Positions 1 through 7,685 of a stretch of DNA of 26,798 nt are shown piece by piece. Source of the stretch: JAZRUF01 sp045636205 (GTDB lineage Bacteria > Bacillota > Clostridia > Oscillospirales > JAAYXM01); contig JAZTXE010000056.1 of assembly GCA_045636205.1 (NCBI GenBank), positions 1 to 26,798 on the forward strand, written 5' to 3'. The number at the start of each line of letters is the position of its first letter. The stretch's first letter is position 1. The notes beneath the pieces were generated by a model that saw nothing but the letters and a program-made list of their open reading frames with translations, did not search any database and was not told the DNA's origin. The position numbers and the translations under genes are program-made.

Positions 1-55
1 TAGATGAAGGCTTTTCAGGTCCCAACTATTCCCATACATTCTCGTTTAGGTACGT

Positions 56-90
56 TGCAGGTAGAATATTTAATTAATATCCTACCTGCA
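56..90 (-). terminator. Hairpin downstream of the 53-aa peptide gene
   Basis: Two 15-nt arms (56-70 and 76-90) are complementary, with one G-U wobble when read on the minus strand and a 5-nt AT loop. The hairpin lies 17 bp beyond the stop codon at 107-109. No T-run follows on the minus strand, so it may stabilise or process the mRNA 3' end rather than act as a standard intrinsic terminator. Confidence 0.45.
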
Positions 91-106
91 AAATGTTATG
101 TTACTA

Positions 107-268
107 TTACTGATCGAATCCGCCGAACTCGTCGCTGAACTTTACCGGATTGTCAGCATTCTCAATCACCGCTACGTCAGCAGGTGTAATTGTCGGCTCT
201 GACGCGGTGAGTATATCAACCGCTTTGAAATTTGTTATTTCCATTTCAGGAGTTATGTACTTTTTCAT
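107..268 (-). CDS. 53-aa peptide (hypothetical) downstream of the secreted protein gene
   Basis: This small ORF starts at an ATG (266-268) preceded by a strong GGAGG site about 9 nt upstream and ends at TAA (107-109). The product begins MKKYITPEMEI and continues with an acidic, cysteine-free tail ending DEFGGFDQ. It has no signal peptide or membrane segment. It starts 22 bp after the stop of the 795-aa gene on the same strand, so the two are probably co-transcribed, and a hairpin follows. From general recall, short proteins opening MKKY-x-x-P-E-(I/M)-x-(F) with an acidic tail are frequent in gut Clostridia and are usually unnamed; this was not checked. The function is unknown. A precursor-like peptide or a small partner of the secreted protein are possibilities only. 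The strong ribosome site, open frame and position make it a convincing gene. Confidence 0.75.
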   Translation of the reverse strand: MKKYITPEMEITNFKAVDILTASEPTITPADVAVIENADNPVKFSDEFGGFDQ

Positions 269-290
269 CTTATAATACCTCCTTATTTAC

Positions 291-2678
291 TTAGGACAAG
301 CTTACGCTGTAGGTGTAGCCTGTGAGTGTGGCTGCGCCTTCCGCTACCGGTACTGCATACGGATAGAACTTAACTGTAGTTGCGTCGCCTAACGCTGTAC
401 CGCTGAAGAAGATGTGCGCATTCTCGCCTGCAGTTGTGCTTCTGAAGAAATCAGCAACATCAATATCTTCAGTTCCCATGCTTGAAATTACGTTGATGCT
501 CTTATAAACCTTGCCGTCAGCTACTGCATATTTTTCAAATGAGCCGTCGTCCAGTGCAATGTAGAAGCCGACTTCCTTGTACTCGGTAGTGTCAATACCT
601 GAGAATGCAACGAAATTGCCGTCCTTTGTAATGTACGCGCTTACGTCACCGAAGATTGCCTTGTTGGTGATGTTTGCCGGAGCTCTGTTTACAGTTACGC
701 TGACTGCGTTTGACTCAACATTGCCGTTTACAAGCTTAACGGTTGCAGTACCTGCGCTGACAGCTACAACCTTGCCGCCCTCAACCTTGAGAACGTTCTC
801 ATCGGAGCTTACAACGGTTGCAATAGCGTTTGCGCCTACATTGCCCGCGCCATCGGTGATGTCTTCCATGTACGGCATAGTCAGTGCGCCGTAAGCAACA
901 GTGCCGGAAACGGTTGCGCTCTCGCCAATATCAAGCGTAGTCGCACTAACCGCTGCATCTGAAATAGCAGTTACAGCCGGAGCCGCATCAACCGCGGTCA
1001 TACGGATAACGCCCGGGTACTGGTTGCCTACTGCATTCGAACGCATAGTGAGTATGATATCATCGCCTGCTTCAACGTATACTGTGCGCAAATCTTTTTC
1101 TCCGTTGTAAGGTGTATACGATGTATTATTGTAACTATAAGATCCTAAATAAACACCATTGAGATAGTAATTTGCTCCACCGCCGCTTGGATCACCAGCA
1201 CCTTCCGCACTGATCTTATACCATCCGCTCTGCGAAACCTTCAATTTTAAAGCAACATCTGAATTCTTAGCTTGACCTATCTCCGATGAATTCATTGAAG
1301 CATATAATCCATATGGTTGGAAATGAATTGCGCTATTACCGCTGCCTAATCTTGCATGGCAATACTCAGGAACAAACTCCCAGTTCCAACCATTTGCAAG
1401 AGATACTCCGTCAGCAACAAGTGCATCTTTGCCCGATACATTTATAATCTCTTTGCCGTCTTCAGTTGCAGCATTAAATCCTCTCAGATTAAAGACCTGA
1501 TTTTCACGGTCCTCCCAAGTTTCTGCCGGCGTAAGAATAATTTTACCCGGGCTAAGATAGCTATTTCCGGTTCCTTGCAACACAATTGTATTAACACCCT
1601 TGTTAAATGTTACGGTTTGATATCCCGCATCCGCAGTATATCCATGATCGCCAACACTCGCATCAGCATCTGCCGGGATGTAACCAACCTTCTGTCCGTT
1701 TACAAGGACATTAGTTACAGCAGAATAATATTTGTAACCACTCATGCTGATGCTGTATTTGCCTGATTTCGGAACATATACATTAAATCCTACTGTTGAA
1801 GTAGTTCCGGTTGCTCCCCAAATAGAACCTGCGGCCTGAATTCGAAGGTCTTTTTTAACATGTGTGGGATTTGCTATATCACTCGAAGAAAGAGCTTTGT
1901 TAATTTCCCAGTTAACGCCACGTTGTAAATTTACTTTTAACGCAAAATAACCACCGGAACTGTCTTCCTGCAAATATTTACTGAGCAAGCTATTATTGGT
2001 TGAAAAATCATAAACGATTTCATTAGCCGTTGCTCCACCTATCTCTGAAATAGGAGTAAGTGCGATATGCGTAGGATAAATTCCACTATTTCCGCTTTGT
2101 CTGCTGAGAACCAGGCTATGTACACCGGGAGTTCCGATTGTAACAATACCAATCGCTTCAGGAGTTTTTTGCACTGATGAACTGCCAAAACCATATTCAC
2201 CGACATTTTCGCCGTCAATCAATACATCTACTACGGAGCCGCCTGCGCTATATCCGCTCATGCTTACAATATATGTGCCTGCCTTAGGAACATTAATACG
2301 GAAGCCTATGTGACCATGGTTTTTATCAGAAGCGACAGCCGGGTTGTTAAACGCTACATTCAATCCGTAAGATTCAAAACCCGGTACTTGAGAAGCAGTT
2401 GCATATCTGCTTGTGCTTGCATCCTTGTCAAGCTCCCACTGCCAAGTAATGCCATAACTATCTGTGCCTATATCCACAATGTCACATTTTACATATCTTG
2501 CATATGGGCTACCGTCTGCACTTGCACTAGTTCCTGTAAAGTTGTATACGACAGAATTATCAGTTACACTGAATGATTGGCACTGCTTATAGGTAGCTGC
2601 ACTTGCCATAGGCAGTATGCCGATAATCATGGCGAGTGCCAGGATAAATGATGTGGATTTGCGGAATATTGCTTTCAT
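291..2678 (-). CDS. Secreted multi-module protein: three beta-sandwich repeats plus a Big2 Ig-like domain
   Basis: A 795-aa exported protein. Residues 1-27 form a signal peptide with probable cleavage after ASA. Three homologous modules follow at about 43-210, 221-385 and 394-563. Each has a PK(A/S)G-x-Y-x-(I/V)SMSGY-type strand (AGTYIVSMSGY, SGKYSISMSGY, SGWYKISAEGAG), then an NG/DG hairpin (LIDGENVGEY, LVNGQKVGYI, YLNGVYLGSY), then a closing ILTP-type strand. This resembles carbohydrate-binding sandwich folds such as CBM6/CBM35-like modules. Residues about 570-664 look like a bacterial Ig-like group 2 domain, and 672-795 form a further beta-rich C-terminal domain. There is no catalytic domain, LPXTG motif, SLH domain or C-terminal membrane helix, so it is probably secreted or loosely wall-associated. 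The start is supported by AGGAGGA upstream of the ATG. A glycan-binding or adhesive role is inference. Confidence 0.8.
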   Translation of the reverse strand: MKAIFRKSTSFILALAMIIGILPMASAATYKQCQSFSVTDNSVVYNFTGTSASADGSPYARYVKCDIVDIGTDSYGITWQWELDKDASTSRYATASQVPGFESYGLNVAFNNPAVASDKNHGHIGFRINVPKAGTYIVSMSGYSAGGSVVDVLIDGENVGEYGFGSSSVQKTPEAIGIVTIGTPGVHSLVLSRQSGNSGIYPTHIALTPISEIGGATANEIVYDFSTNNSLLSKYLQEDSSGGYFALKVNLQRGVNWEINKALSSSDIANPTHVKKDLRIQAAGSIWGATGTTSTVGFNVYVPKSGKYSISMSGYKYYSAVTNVLVNGQKVGYIPADADASVGDHGYTADAGYQTVTFNKGVNTIVLQGTGNSYLSPGKIILTPAETWEDRENQVFNLRGFNAATEDGKEIINVSGKDALVADGVSLANGWNWEFVPEYCHARLGSGNSAIHFQPYGLYASMNSSEIGQAKNSDVALKLKVSQSGWYKISAEGAGDPSGGGANYYLNGVYLGSYSYNNTSYTPYNGEKDLRTVYVEAGDDIILTMRSNAVGNQYPGVIRMTAVDAAPAVTAISDAAVSATTLDIGESATVSGTVAYGALTMPYMEDITDGAGNVGANAIATVVSSDENVLKVEGGKVVAVSAGTATVKLVNGNVESNAVSVTVNRAPANITNKAIFGDVSAYITKDGNFVAFSGIDTTEYKEVGFYIALDDGSFEKYAVADGKVYKSINVISSMGTEDIDVADFFRSTTAGENAHIFFSGTALGDATTVKFYPYAVPVAEGAATLTGYTYSVSLS

Positions 2679-2760
2679 TTTTATATTCCTCCTAATAAAA
2701 AATTTAATTTATTTTCTACCTCGTTTATTGAGGATAGATTCGATTGTGTTTCTCCGCTGC

Positions 2761-2912
2761 AGGCTTCTCCTTGACGGAGAAGCTGTCGAGCGTCAGCGAG
2801 ACTGATGAGGTGGAAAGGTAAATTTCACGCACCACGTTACGTCTTGCGTCCCGCAGCGTCTCACCTCATCCACCGCTTACGCGGTCCCCTCTCCTTTACA
2901 TAGGGGAAGGCT
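2761..2912. repeat. Composite A-B palindromic repeat (MITE-like)
   Basis: The left arm (2761-2816) starts AGGCTTCTCC and ends GATGAGGTGG. The right arm (2862-2912) starts CACCTCATCC and ends GGGGAAGGCT, an imperfect inverted copy of the left arm. Each arm contains its own small hairpin. The linker contains CACGTTACGTCTTGCGTCCCG. The same arms recur at 3063, 8956, 16379-16607, 23139, 24854 and 26748. Confidence 0.75.
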
Positions 2913-3062
2913 TTTTGTTAGACCTTATGTCTTATTATTCCTATAGGGCGCGAGGAGTGACATTCGCGCCCCATGGGGTTATACACTTATTCAAGGCTTA
3001 TCATTGTAGGCAATGACCTATGTGTCATTGCGCGTCGGTACCACCGCCATTGACTACATCTT

Positions 3063-3114
3063 CACCTCATCCACCGCTTACGCGGTCCCCCTTCTCCTTT
3101 ACATAGGGGAAGGC
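3063..3114. repeat. Isolated B-arm repeat
   Basis: This runs from CACCTCATCCACCGCTTACG to GGGGAAGGCT and is nearly identical to 2862-2912. It contains the mini-palindrome CCGCTTACGCGG. It is a half element lacking the A arm. Confidence 0.7.
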
Positions 3115-3120
3115 TTTTTC

Positions 3121-3237
3121 AGGCTCCCTTGTGTAAAGGGAGCTGGCAAAACCGTAGGTTTTGACTGAGGGATTGTCCGTGTTTTTTTTCTCTCCCTCAG
3201 TCAGCTTTGCTGACAGCTCCCTCATCAGAGGGAGCCT
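3121..3237. repeat. Composite C palindromic repeat (MITE-like, 117 bp)
   Basis: The element begins AGGCTCCCTT and ends AGGGAGCCT. Its inner edges are TGACTGAGGGA and TCCCTCAGTCA, so the two arms form a long imperfect inverted repeat around a T-rich centre. Each arm also folds on itself. Full-length relatives lie at 11600-11711 and 22995-23115; partial copies lie at 11124-11148 and 16330-16378. It abuts the end of the binding-protein gene and could act as its mRNA 3' end. Confidence 0.75.
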
Positions 3238-3250
3238 TATGCGGCTTGCT

Positions 3251-4822
3251 TTACTTTACCGATGCTTCTACGCGGGCATATGCTGAACGGTGAACGTCGA
3301 GGAATTCCTCAAGACCCATATCCCAAATCGTCTTTACAAAGTTATCCCACTCTGTAAGCGGAGCCTGCTCAAGGATGAACTTGGAAATCATCTCCTGAGT
3401 ATAAGCCTCGATTTCCGGACGGACCAGCTCACGGCGCTTGAGTTCATCGTCAGAGAATGCCATCCAGGATTTCGGGTTGGTGCGGTCCTCGTAATAAGTA
3501 CGCGCCTCATCAACCATTGCGCCCTGCTCGTCTGACATTGCCTCGATAGAAACTATCGGGTCAACGCGCTGATAGGTGCCGTAGGTCTGCAGACCGTAGA
3601 GGTTGTTTATATCAGAGCCTTCGTCGGAGAGGATGAATTCCTTCTCGCCGTCAACCACCTTATAGGTCTCGCCTTCCTTACCCCAACTTAAGAGGTCTGC
3701 GGCTTCGTCGGTGTACATCCAGTCTATAAACTTGATTGCGTTTGCAATACCCTTTTCGTCGCCGGTGTTGCAGATTGCGTAGCCGGTCTTGTCGCCCAGT
3801 GCTCTTGCAATCTTGCGCTGTGCCTTGTCGGTCTTGCCGAGCATCGGCGGCTCCATGAGTGCCAGTGTAAAGTCCGGGTCAACCTCGCGGACAGACGGTG
3901 TGAAGAAGTCAACACGTACCAGGTGATCCATGGTGATAAAACCGCGGTCGGTGGACATAAGCTCTTCCCATGCCTTGGACTCGATTGTCATAAAGTCGGG
4001 CGGCATAAGTCCTTCGCGCTGGAACTTGATGAGGAAGTCGATTATTTCCTTCATTGCCGGCTCGATTGCGCCGTACTTCCACTCTTCGTTTTCAAAATCG
4101 TAGTAGATATACGGGTTAAAGTACGGGGTAAAGAGTGTGCCGAAGGTTGCGATAGAGTTGATACCGCTTCTCAGGCACAGCGGATAAGAATCCGGATACA
4201 GCTCCTTGAGCTTTTTGCACACCTCGTAGAGTTCGTCCTGATTGGTCGGAACCTCAAGGCCGTGCTCTTCAAATATGTCCTTACGATACATCCAGATCTG
4301 ACCTGCGTTGTTCATACCGTAAGACACGCCGGAGTAAATCTTACCGTCACCGGAAAGCTTCTCGGAAATCAGAACATTGCGCTCTACCTCGGGCAGGGAC
4401 TCCATGAATGCCTTGTAGCTCGGCATCTGGTCCTCAACATCGTTTATCGGAATAAACGCACCGGAGAGTGCGTGGATGTCAACCGAGCTCTTCGAAGAAA
4501 AGTGCATCAGATCCGGCAGGTCTTCCGGGTTTGCCATCATAAGTGAAAGCTTAGTGTCCCAATCGGATGTCGGGATAGCCGAGATATTGATGTTTCCGCC
4601 TACTGCCTCCCGGATATAATCCCATACTACCCAGTTTTCGTTAAACGGCCAGCTTATGTGAGAGCCGACGATAATGTCTAAATTATCATTTGCGCTAAAC
4701 ACTGCGCCGTCAGTTCCTGTACCGGTTTTGGTTGCATCCTCGCCACCCGAGCAAGCGCCAAGCGTAAAGAGCATAGCTGCTGCCATAAGGAGTGCCAGGA
4801 TGCGGGTTGTTAATTTCTTCAT
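3251..4822 (-). CDS. ABC transporter substrate-binding lipoprotein (sugar type, extracellular solute-binding family 1)
   Basis: A 523-aa lipoprotein expected to capture a sugar or oligosaccharide outside the membrane and deliver it to an ABC permease. The chosen ATG (4820-4822) is preceded by GAAAGGAAGG; the upstream in-frame extension has no such site. Residues 1-23 are a lipoprotein signal with lipobox LGAC, and Cys24 is the lipidated residue, followed by a Gly/Thr/Asp linker. The mature part has features of large family-1 sugar-binding proteins: IVGSHISWPFNENWVVWDYI near the start, the middle segment MYRKDIFEEHGLEVPTNQDE, and TGYAICN with an AIKFIDWMYTDEA segment towards the C-terminus. 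Length suits the LplA/YtcQ-like group. No permease genes are in the window, so it is either an orphan binding protein or its partners lie elsewhere. It is divergent from the AraC gene at 4984, a plausible regulator. The ligand is unknown. Confidence 0.88.
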   Translation of the reverse strand: MKKLTTRILALLMAAAMLFTLGACSGGEDATKTGTGTDGAVFSANDNLDIIVGSHISWPFNENWVVWDYIREAVGGNINISAIPTSDWDTKLSLMMANPEDLPDLMHFSSKSSVDIHALSGAFIPINDVEDQMPSYKAFMESLPEVERNVLISEKLSGDGKIYSGVSYGMNNAGQIWMYRKDIFEEHGLEVPTNQDELYEVCKKLKELYPDSYPLCLRSGINSIATFGTLFTPYFNPYIYYDFENEEWKYGAIEPAMKEIIDFLIKFQREGLMPPDFMTIESKAWEELMSTDRGFITMDHLVRVDFFTPSVREVDPDFTLALMEPPMLGKTDKAQRKIARALGDKTGYAICNTGDEKGIANAIKFIDWMYTDEAADLLSWGKEGETYKVVDGEKEFILSDEGSDINNLYGLQTYGTYQRVDPIVSIEAMSDEQGAMVDEARTYYEDRTNPKSWMAFSDDELKRRELVRPEIEAYTQEMISKFILEQAPLTEWDNFVKTIWDMGLEEFLDVHRSAYARVEASVK

Positions 4823-4983
4823 TTTACAGCCCTTCCTTTCTTTAATTAAAAAATTTATTTTGCACCACATGAGAACCTGTGGTAGAATACCTTTGAGAAG
4901 ATATTCCCGCATGACTTTATTATACAGTTTTTACTACACACTTTCGCTCATAAAACAATTTTTCACTTATTGGGGTGATTTTC

Positions 4984-6006
4984 GTGAATTCCACCAAAAG
5001 CCTTGACATTTTATACAAAGACTTGCACAGTGACATGTTCACCACACGTCACGCGTCTGGTGGTGCACAGATGGCATCCATGGCATCTATGATTTCCTAT
5101 CTGCGCAACGAAATCGCATGCTATGAAATAGGTAAGAATTTCAATAAATTGCGCAACAATCCCCTGCACTATCACGATTTCATCGAGATTTTCTGGCTGC
5201 ACTCGTTTTCCGAGAAGATGGATATTACAATAGGCGGTCGCGATTTTGAGCTCAAGCGCGGGCAGATGACGATTCTGCCCATGGTTGTGCCGCACTGTTT
5301 AAACTCGGTCTATGACGGAAGCGAGGGGCGGAGGCTCAACTTCACGCTCGAGGCTTTGAAAGAGCATGTGGGTGATGAGGCGCTCGCGCTGTTTTTCGAC
5401 TGGGCGCATCTGCGCCCATGGGTGCACGGCGGGAGCTTAAACCGTCTTACCTTAAAAATCCCTGAGGAAAGTCAGTTCTATTTCAATCGCCTGACCAATG
5501 AGTTCTTTGACGCATCATGCCGCGCGGCATCCGAGCAGCTCAAGCGCAACTCAAAGCTTATTGATAAGTACAACGCCGAGCTTATTGAGCTTTTAAAGGA
5601 GTTTTCCGCAAAGCTCGCCCCGATTTTCTATGCGTCGTGCAGTGAGCGCGACATGAAAGCATTTGAGAAGTACCGCCCGCCGATGCTTGCCGCGCTAAAT
5701 TATATTGACGAGCACCTGACCGAGCAGATAAAACTATCCGACCTGTGTGAGCTGGTCGGTTTGGGCATGACGCGCTTTTCGATAGTCTTCCGCGAGATTA
5801 TGCGGCTCTCACCGACTGAGTACATCAATTTCACGCGCATGCGCAAGGCTCGATACCTTATTATAAATACGGATATGAAGCTCTCGGAAATCGGCAAGAT
5901 GTGCGGCTTTAACAGCGCGATTTATTTTGACCGCGTGTTTAAGTCACACACCGGCTGTACGCCGAGTGTATACAGAAGCGAGTATGTTTTGGAGTGGCAG
6001 GAGTAG
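4984..6006 (+). CDS. AraC-family transcriptional regulator
   Basis: A 340-aa AraC/XylS regulator. The N-terminal half (about 40-120) looks like a cupin-type sensing domain, with an HYHDFIEIFWL strand and a GRDFELKRGQMTILP stretch. The C-terminal ~100 residues carry two helix-turn-helix motifs: the first around LSDLCELVGLGMTRFSIVFR, the second around LSEIGKMCGFNSAIYFDRVF, followed by the family ending HTGCTPSVYR. The GTG at 4984 is preferred because GGGGTGA sits 5 nt upstream; an earlier in-frame GTG at 4975 overlaps that site. It is divergent from the solute-binding lipoprotein gene and probably controls it in response to a sugar. A bidirectional terminator follows at 6179. Confidence 0.9.
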   Translation: MNSTKSLDILYKDLHSDMFTTRHASGGAQMASMASMISYLRNEIACYEIGKNFNKLRNNPLHYHDFIEIFWLHSFSEKMDITIGGRDFELKRGQMTILPMVVPHCLNSVYDGSEGRRLNFTLEALKEHVGDEALALFFDWAHLRPWVHGGSLNRLTLKIPEESQFYFNRLTNEFFDASCRAASEQLKRNSKLIDKYNAELIELLKEFSAKLAPIFYASCSERDMKAFEKYRPPMLAALNYIDEHLTEQIKLSDLCELVGLGMTRFSIVFREIMRLSPTEYINFTRMRKARYLIINTDMKLSEIGKMCGFNSAIYFDRVFKSHTGCTPSVYRSEYVLEWQE

Positions 6007-6080
6007 TATTCACGATGAACCCATATCAAAGGGCTTCATCCGTGACGTTAATATTTCCCTATTACGACTGGGAACGGAGA

Positions 6081-6157
6081 ATGTTACTTTTGTCGCCAAA
6101 AGTAACCAAAAGCGCCGGGGGATTTCGATTTCCCCCGGACCCCTGATAACACAAATA
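6081..6157. repeat. Two-hairpin repeat E, copy 1 (77 bp)
   Basis: The copy contains hairpin 1 (GTTACTTTTG and CAAAAGTAAC, 4-nt loop) and hairpin 2 (CCGGGGGA and TCCCCCGG), ending GATAACACAAATA. A second 77-bp copy with only a few substitutions lies at 10638-10714. Both copies sit downstream of a plus-strand gene. The substitutions in hairpin 1 fall in the loop (TCGC versus ACAC), so its stem is conserved. Confidence 0.75.
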
Positions 6158-6178
6158 TGGGCAATCGCAAAACAAAAA

Positions 6179-6217
6179 GAAGCGGCAGAATTAAAAAATT
6201 CTGTCGCTTCCCTTTTT
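6179..6217. terminator. Bidirectional terminator between convergent genes
   Basis: Two 14-nt arms (6179-6192, 6197-6210; one G-U) enclose an AAAA loop. On the plus strand CCTTTTT follows; on the minus strand TTTTTG follows. It can end both the AraC transcript (plus) and the ceramidase-fold gene (minus, stop at 6232). Confidence 0.85.
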
Positions 6218-6231
6218 GATGATAGAAATAT

Positions 6232-7539
6232 TTACTTATTCATTTCTGCGGCGGTGTTTTTGAGTGCGTCGCAGTAAATTTTGTCAACACCCGGGGCGAT
6301 ACGTCCTTTTAGGCGATACTCGGGGACCGAGCCTTCCGCCTCATAGCCGCCCTCTTCAATCATCTTGTCGCTGGGCACGTATGCGATAGCGTCATTGTAA
6401 CCGAAGCAGAGAATTGTTGCGTCCGGCATGCTCTCACGCAGAACCGTCTGAATGTTGATGCCCGGCTCGCCGCCGAGTGAGTATATGTAGAAATTCGGGT
6501 TGATACGGATGATACCGCAGTTGAGCAGAAGATTCTCAGGGCAGGTCTCGTAATTGTTGATGACCATTTCCGCATTGAGCTTCATCATCTCCATGTTTCT
6601 CTCAACGTAGAACTCGCGGCGCTCCTCGTAGAACTCCTTCGGGTTTACCTCAAGCGGAAGGTCAAGCTTCATGGTACGGCTTGAAAGCTTAACCGGCAGG
6701 CACTCCCAGTCGTTTGAAATCATTTTAGACTTGATGCGCTGGGTCATGGTGAGTGCTACCTCGTCGATATCCTCGGGTGAGCACGCGGCAAAGCGGTCAG
6801 TCTTTACGCCGATGCGCAGCTTGCAGTCCGCGCCGAAGCCCTGGAAGAACAGAGCGGTGGTTCCGTAGAACTCACCCTCTACACGTGCGCAGAGTCTGCC
6901 CGGGTACTCGGAGGACAGGCGTGTATAGCATCCGAACATATTGGACGGATGGCAAGCGAAGTTGAGCGCAAGTGCGCGCATCTTACCCTGCTCGTCCTCG
7001 AGCTTTAACATATAGAGGTTTTTGTCAACCTCGCCGACCGGATTGGGCTTAAACTCCATAACCCCGTTAACCGGCAGACGGCGGCTCATGTTCCACTGTC
7101 CCTCAACCTTGGAGAACTTGAGGTAGCCCGTGTGGTTTGTCAGGAAGACGCGGTCAATGGTTCGGCAAATACGGTCAAACAAAAACGCCTCGTAGGTCTC
7201 GGTGTAGTAGTTAAAATCGTAACCCTTAACCGCGGGTCCGAAATGCGTGTGGGTATATGAAACGTGCAGGTTCTCGCGCTTTACGCCGTACTTCTCGCCC
7301 GCGTAGTCGCGCAGCGCCTCGGGCAGGGTGTCGTCATGGAAGAGAAGGTCCATAGCGATGAGAACAACCGTCTCGCCGTCCGCGTCACGCAGCATAAGGG
7401 TTCTGACGTACAGGTCGTCATGCACCTCGGTAAACGGCTCTCCGAACACTGTGCCGAAGCCTATCATGGTTGCGGTCTGTGCCGGCGTGATAATGTCCTT
7501 AGACACGCCGAATGTAACTTTACTATACTTGTTATCCAT
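6232..7539 (-). CDS. Neutral/alkaline ceramidase-fold hydrolase (predicted cytoplasmic)
   Basis: A 435-aa protein resembling the N-terminal catalytic domain of neutral/non-lysosomal ceramidases. The family opening F-G-V-S-K-D-I-I-T-P is at residues 10-19. Histidine motif SYTHTHFGP is at 94-102 and FACHPSN at 195-201 (His197), matching in order the zinc-binding histidines of the family. An FFQGFGADCK segment (231-240) corresponds to the region usually reading QG-x-x-GD. There is no signal peptide, unlike secreted ceramidases, and the usual C-terminal Ig-like domain seems absent. The ATG at 7539 is supported by AAAGGTGAT upstream. It diverges from the AraC gene at 7686, which suggests inducible expression. 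Family members occur widely beside sugar genes in anaerobes, so the true substrate may not be ceramide. The fold call is fairly firm; the reaction is not. Confidence 0.75.
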   Translation of the reverse strand: MDNKYSKVTFGVSKDIITPAQTATMIGFGTVFGEPFTEVHDDLYVRTLMLRDADGETVVLIAMDLLFHDDTLPEALRDYAGEKYGVKRENLHVSYTHTHFGPAVKGYDFNYYTETYEAFLFDRICRTIDRVFLTNHTGYLKFSKVEGQWNMSRRLPVNGVMEFKPNPVGEVDKNLYMLKLEDEQGKMRALALNFACHPSNMFGCYTRLSSEYPGRLCARVEGEFYGTTALFFQGFGADCKLRIGVKTDRFAACSPEDIDEVALTMTQRIKSKMISNDWECLPVKLSSRTMKLDLPLEVNPKEFYEERREFYVERNMEMMKLNAEMVINNYETCPENLLLNCGIIRINPNFYIYSLGGEPGINIQTVLRESMPDATILCFGYNDAIAYVPSDKMIEEGGYEAEGSVPEYRLKGRIAPGVDKIYCDALKNTAAEMNK

Positions 7540-7616
7540 ACTCTACATCACCTTTCTGATGTTTAATGTCGATTGTAATATAACATATCTCTGCAGAACT
7601 TTCAATAATTTAAGGC

Positions 7617-7645
7617 TTTACAATTTCTGCCAAAGTATTTATACT
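7617..7645 (+). promoter_or_regulatory. Sigma-A promoter for the AraC gene at 7686
   Basis: TTTACA (7617-7622) and TATACT (7640-7645) are separated by 17 bp, about 41 bp before the start codon. It lies in the short divergent gap shared with the ceramidase-fold gene. Confidence 0.6.
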
Positions 7646-7685
7646 ATATATAGTTATCAGTCACGGTGAAAGGTGGTGTGCCGCC

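Larger units (their letters stand above)
2679..3250. other. Intergenic region filled with palindromic repeats
   Basis: No credible gene is present. The stretch carries the composite A-B repeat (2761-2912), an isolated B arm (3063-3114) and a composite C repeat (3121-3237), given separately. Between them are two more hairpins: about 2946-2972 (arms GGGCGCGA and TTCGCGCCC) and about 3011-3034 (arms GCAATGAC and GTCATTGC). No clear promoter for the 795-aa gene was identified, so that gene may be read from the binding-protein transcript or from an unrecognised promoter. Confidence 0.7.

Noticed and set aside
107..268. Calling the 53-aa peptide a RiPP precursor
   Set aside because: There is no cysteine, no double-glycine leader site and no modifying enzyme or exporter in the window, so that function would be speculation.
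2679..3250. CRISPR array
   Set aside because: Repeats are palindromic elements with irregular spacing and unequal length; there are no uniform spacers and no cas genes anywhere in the window.
3923..4546. 207-aa plus-strand frame and other long frames opposite the metabolic genes
   Set aside because: They are antisense shadows of well-supported genes, without ribosome sites or family resemblance.
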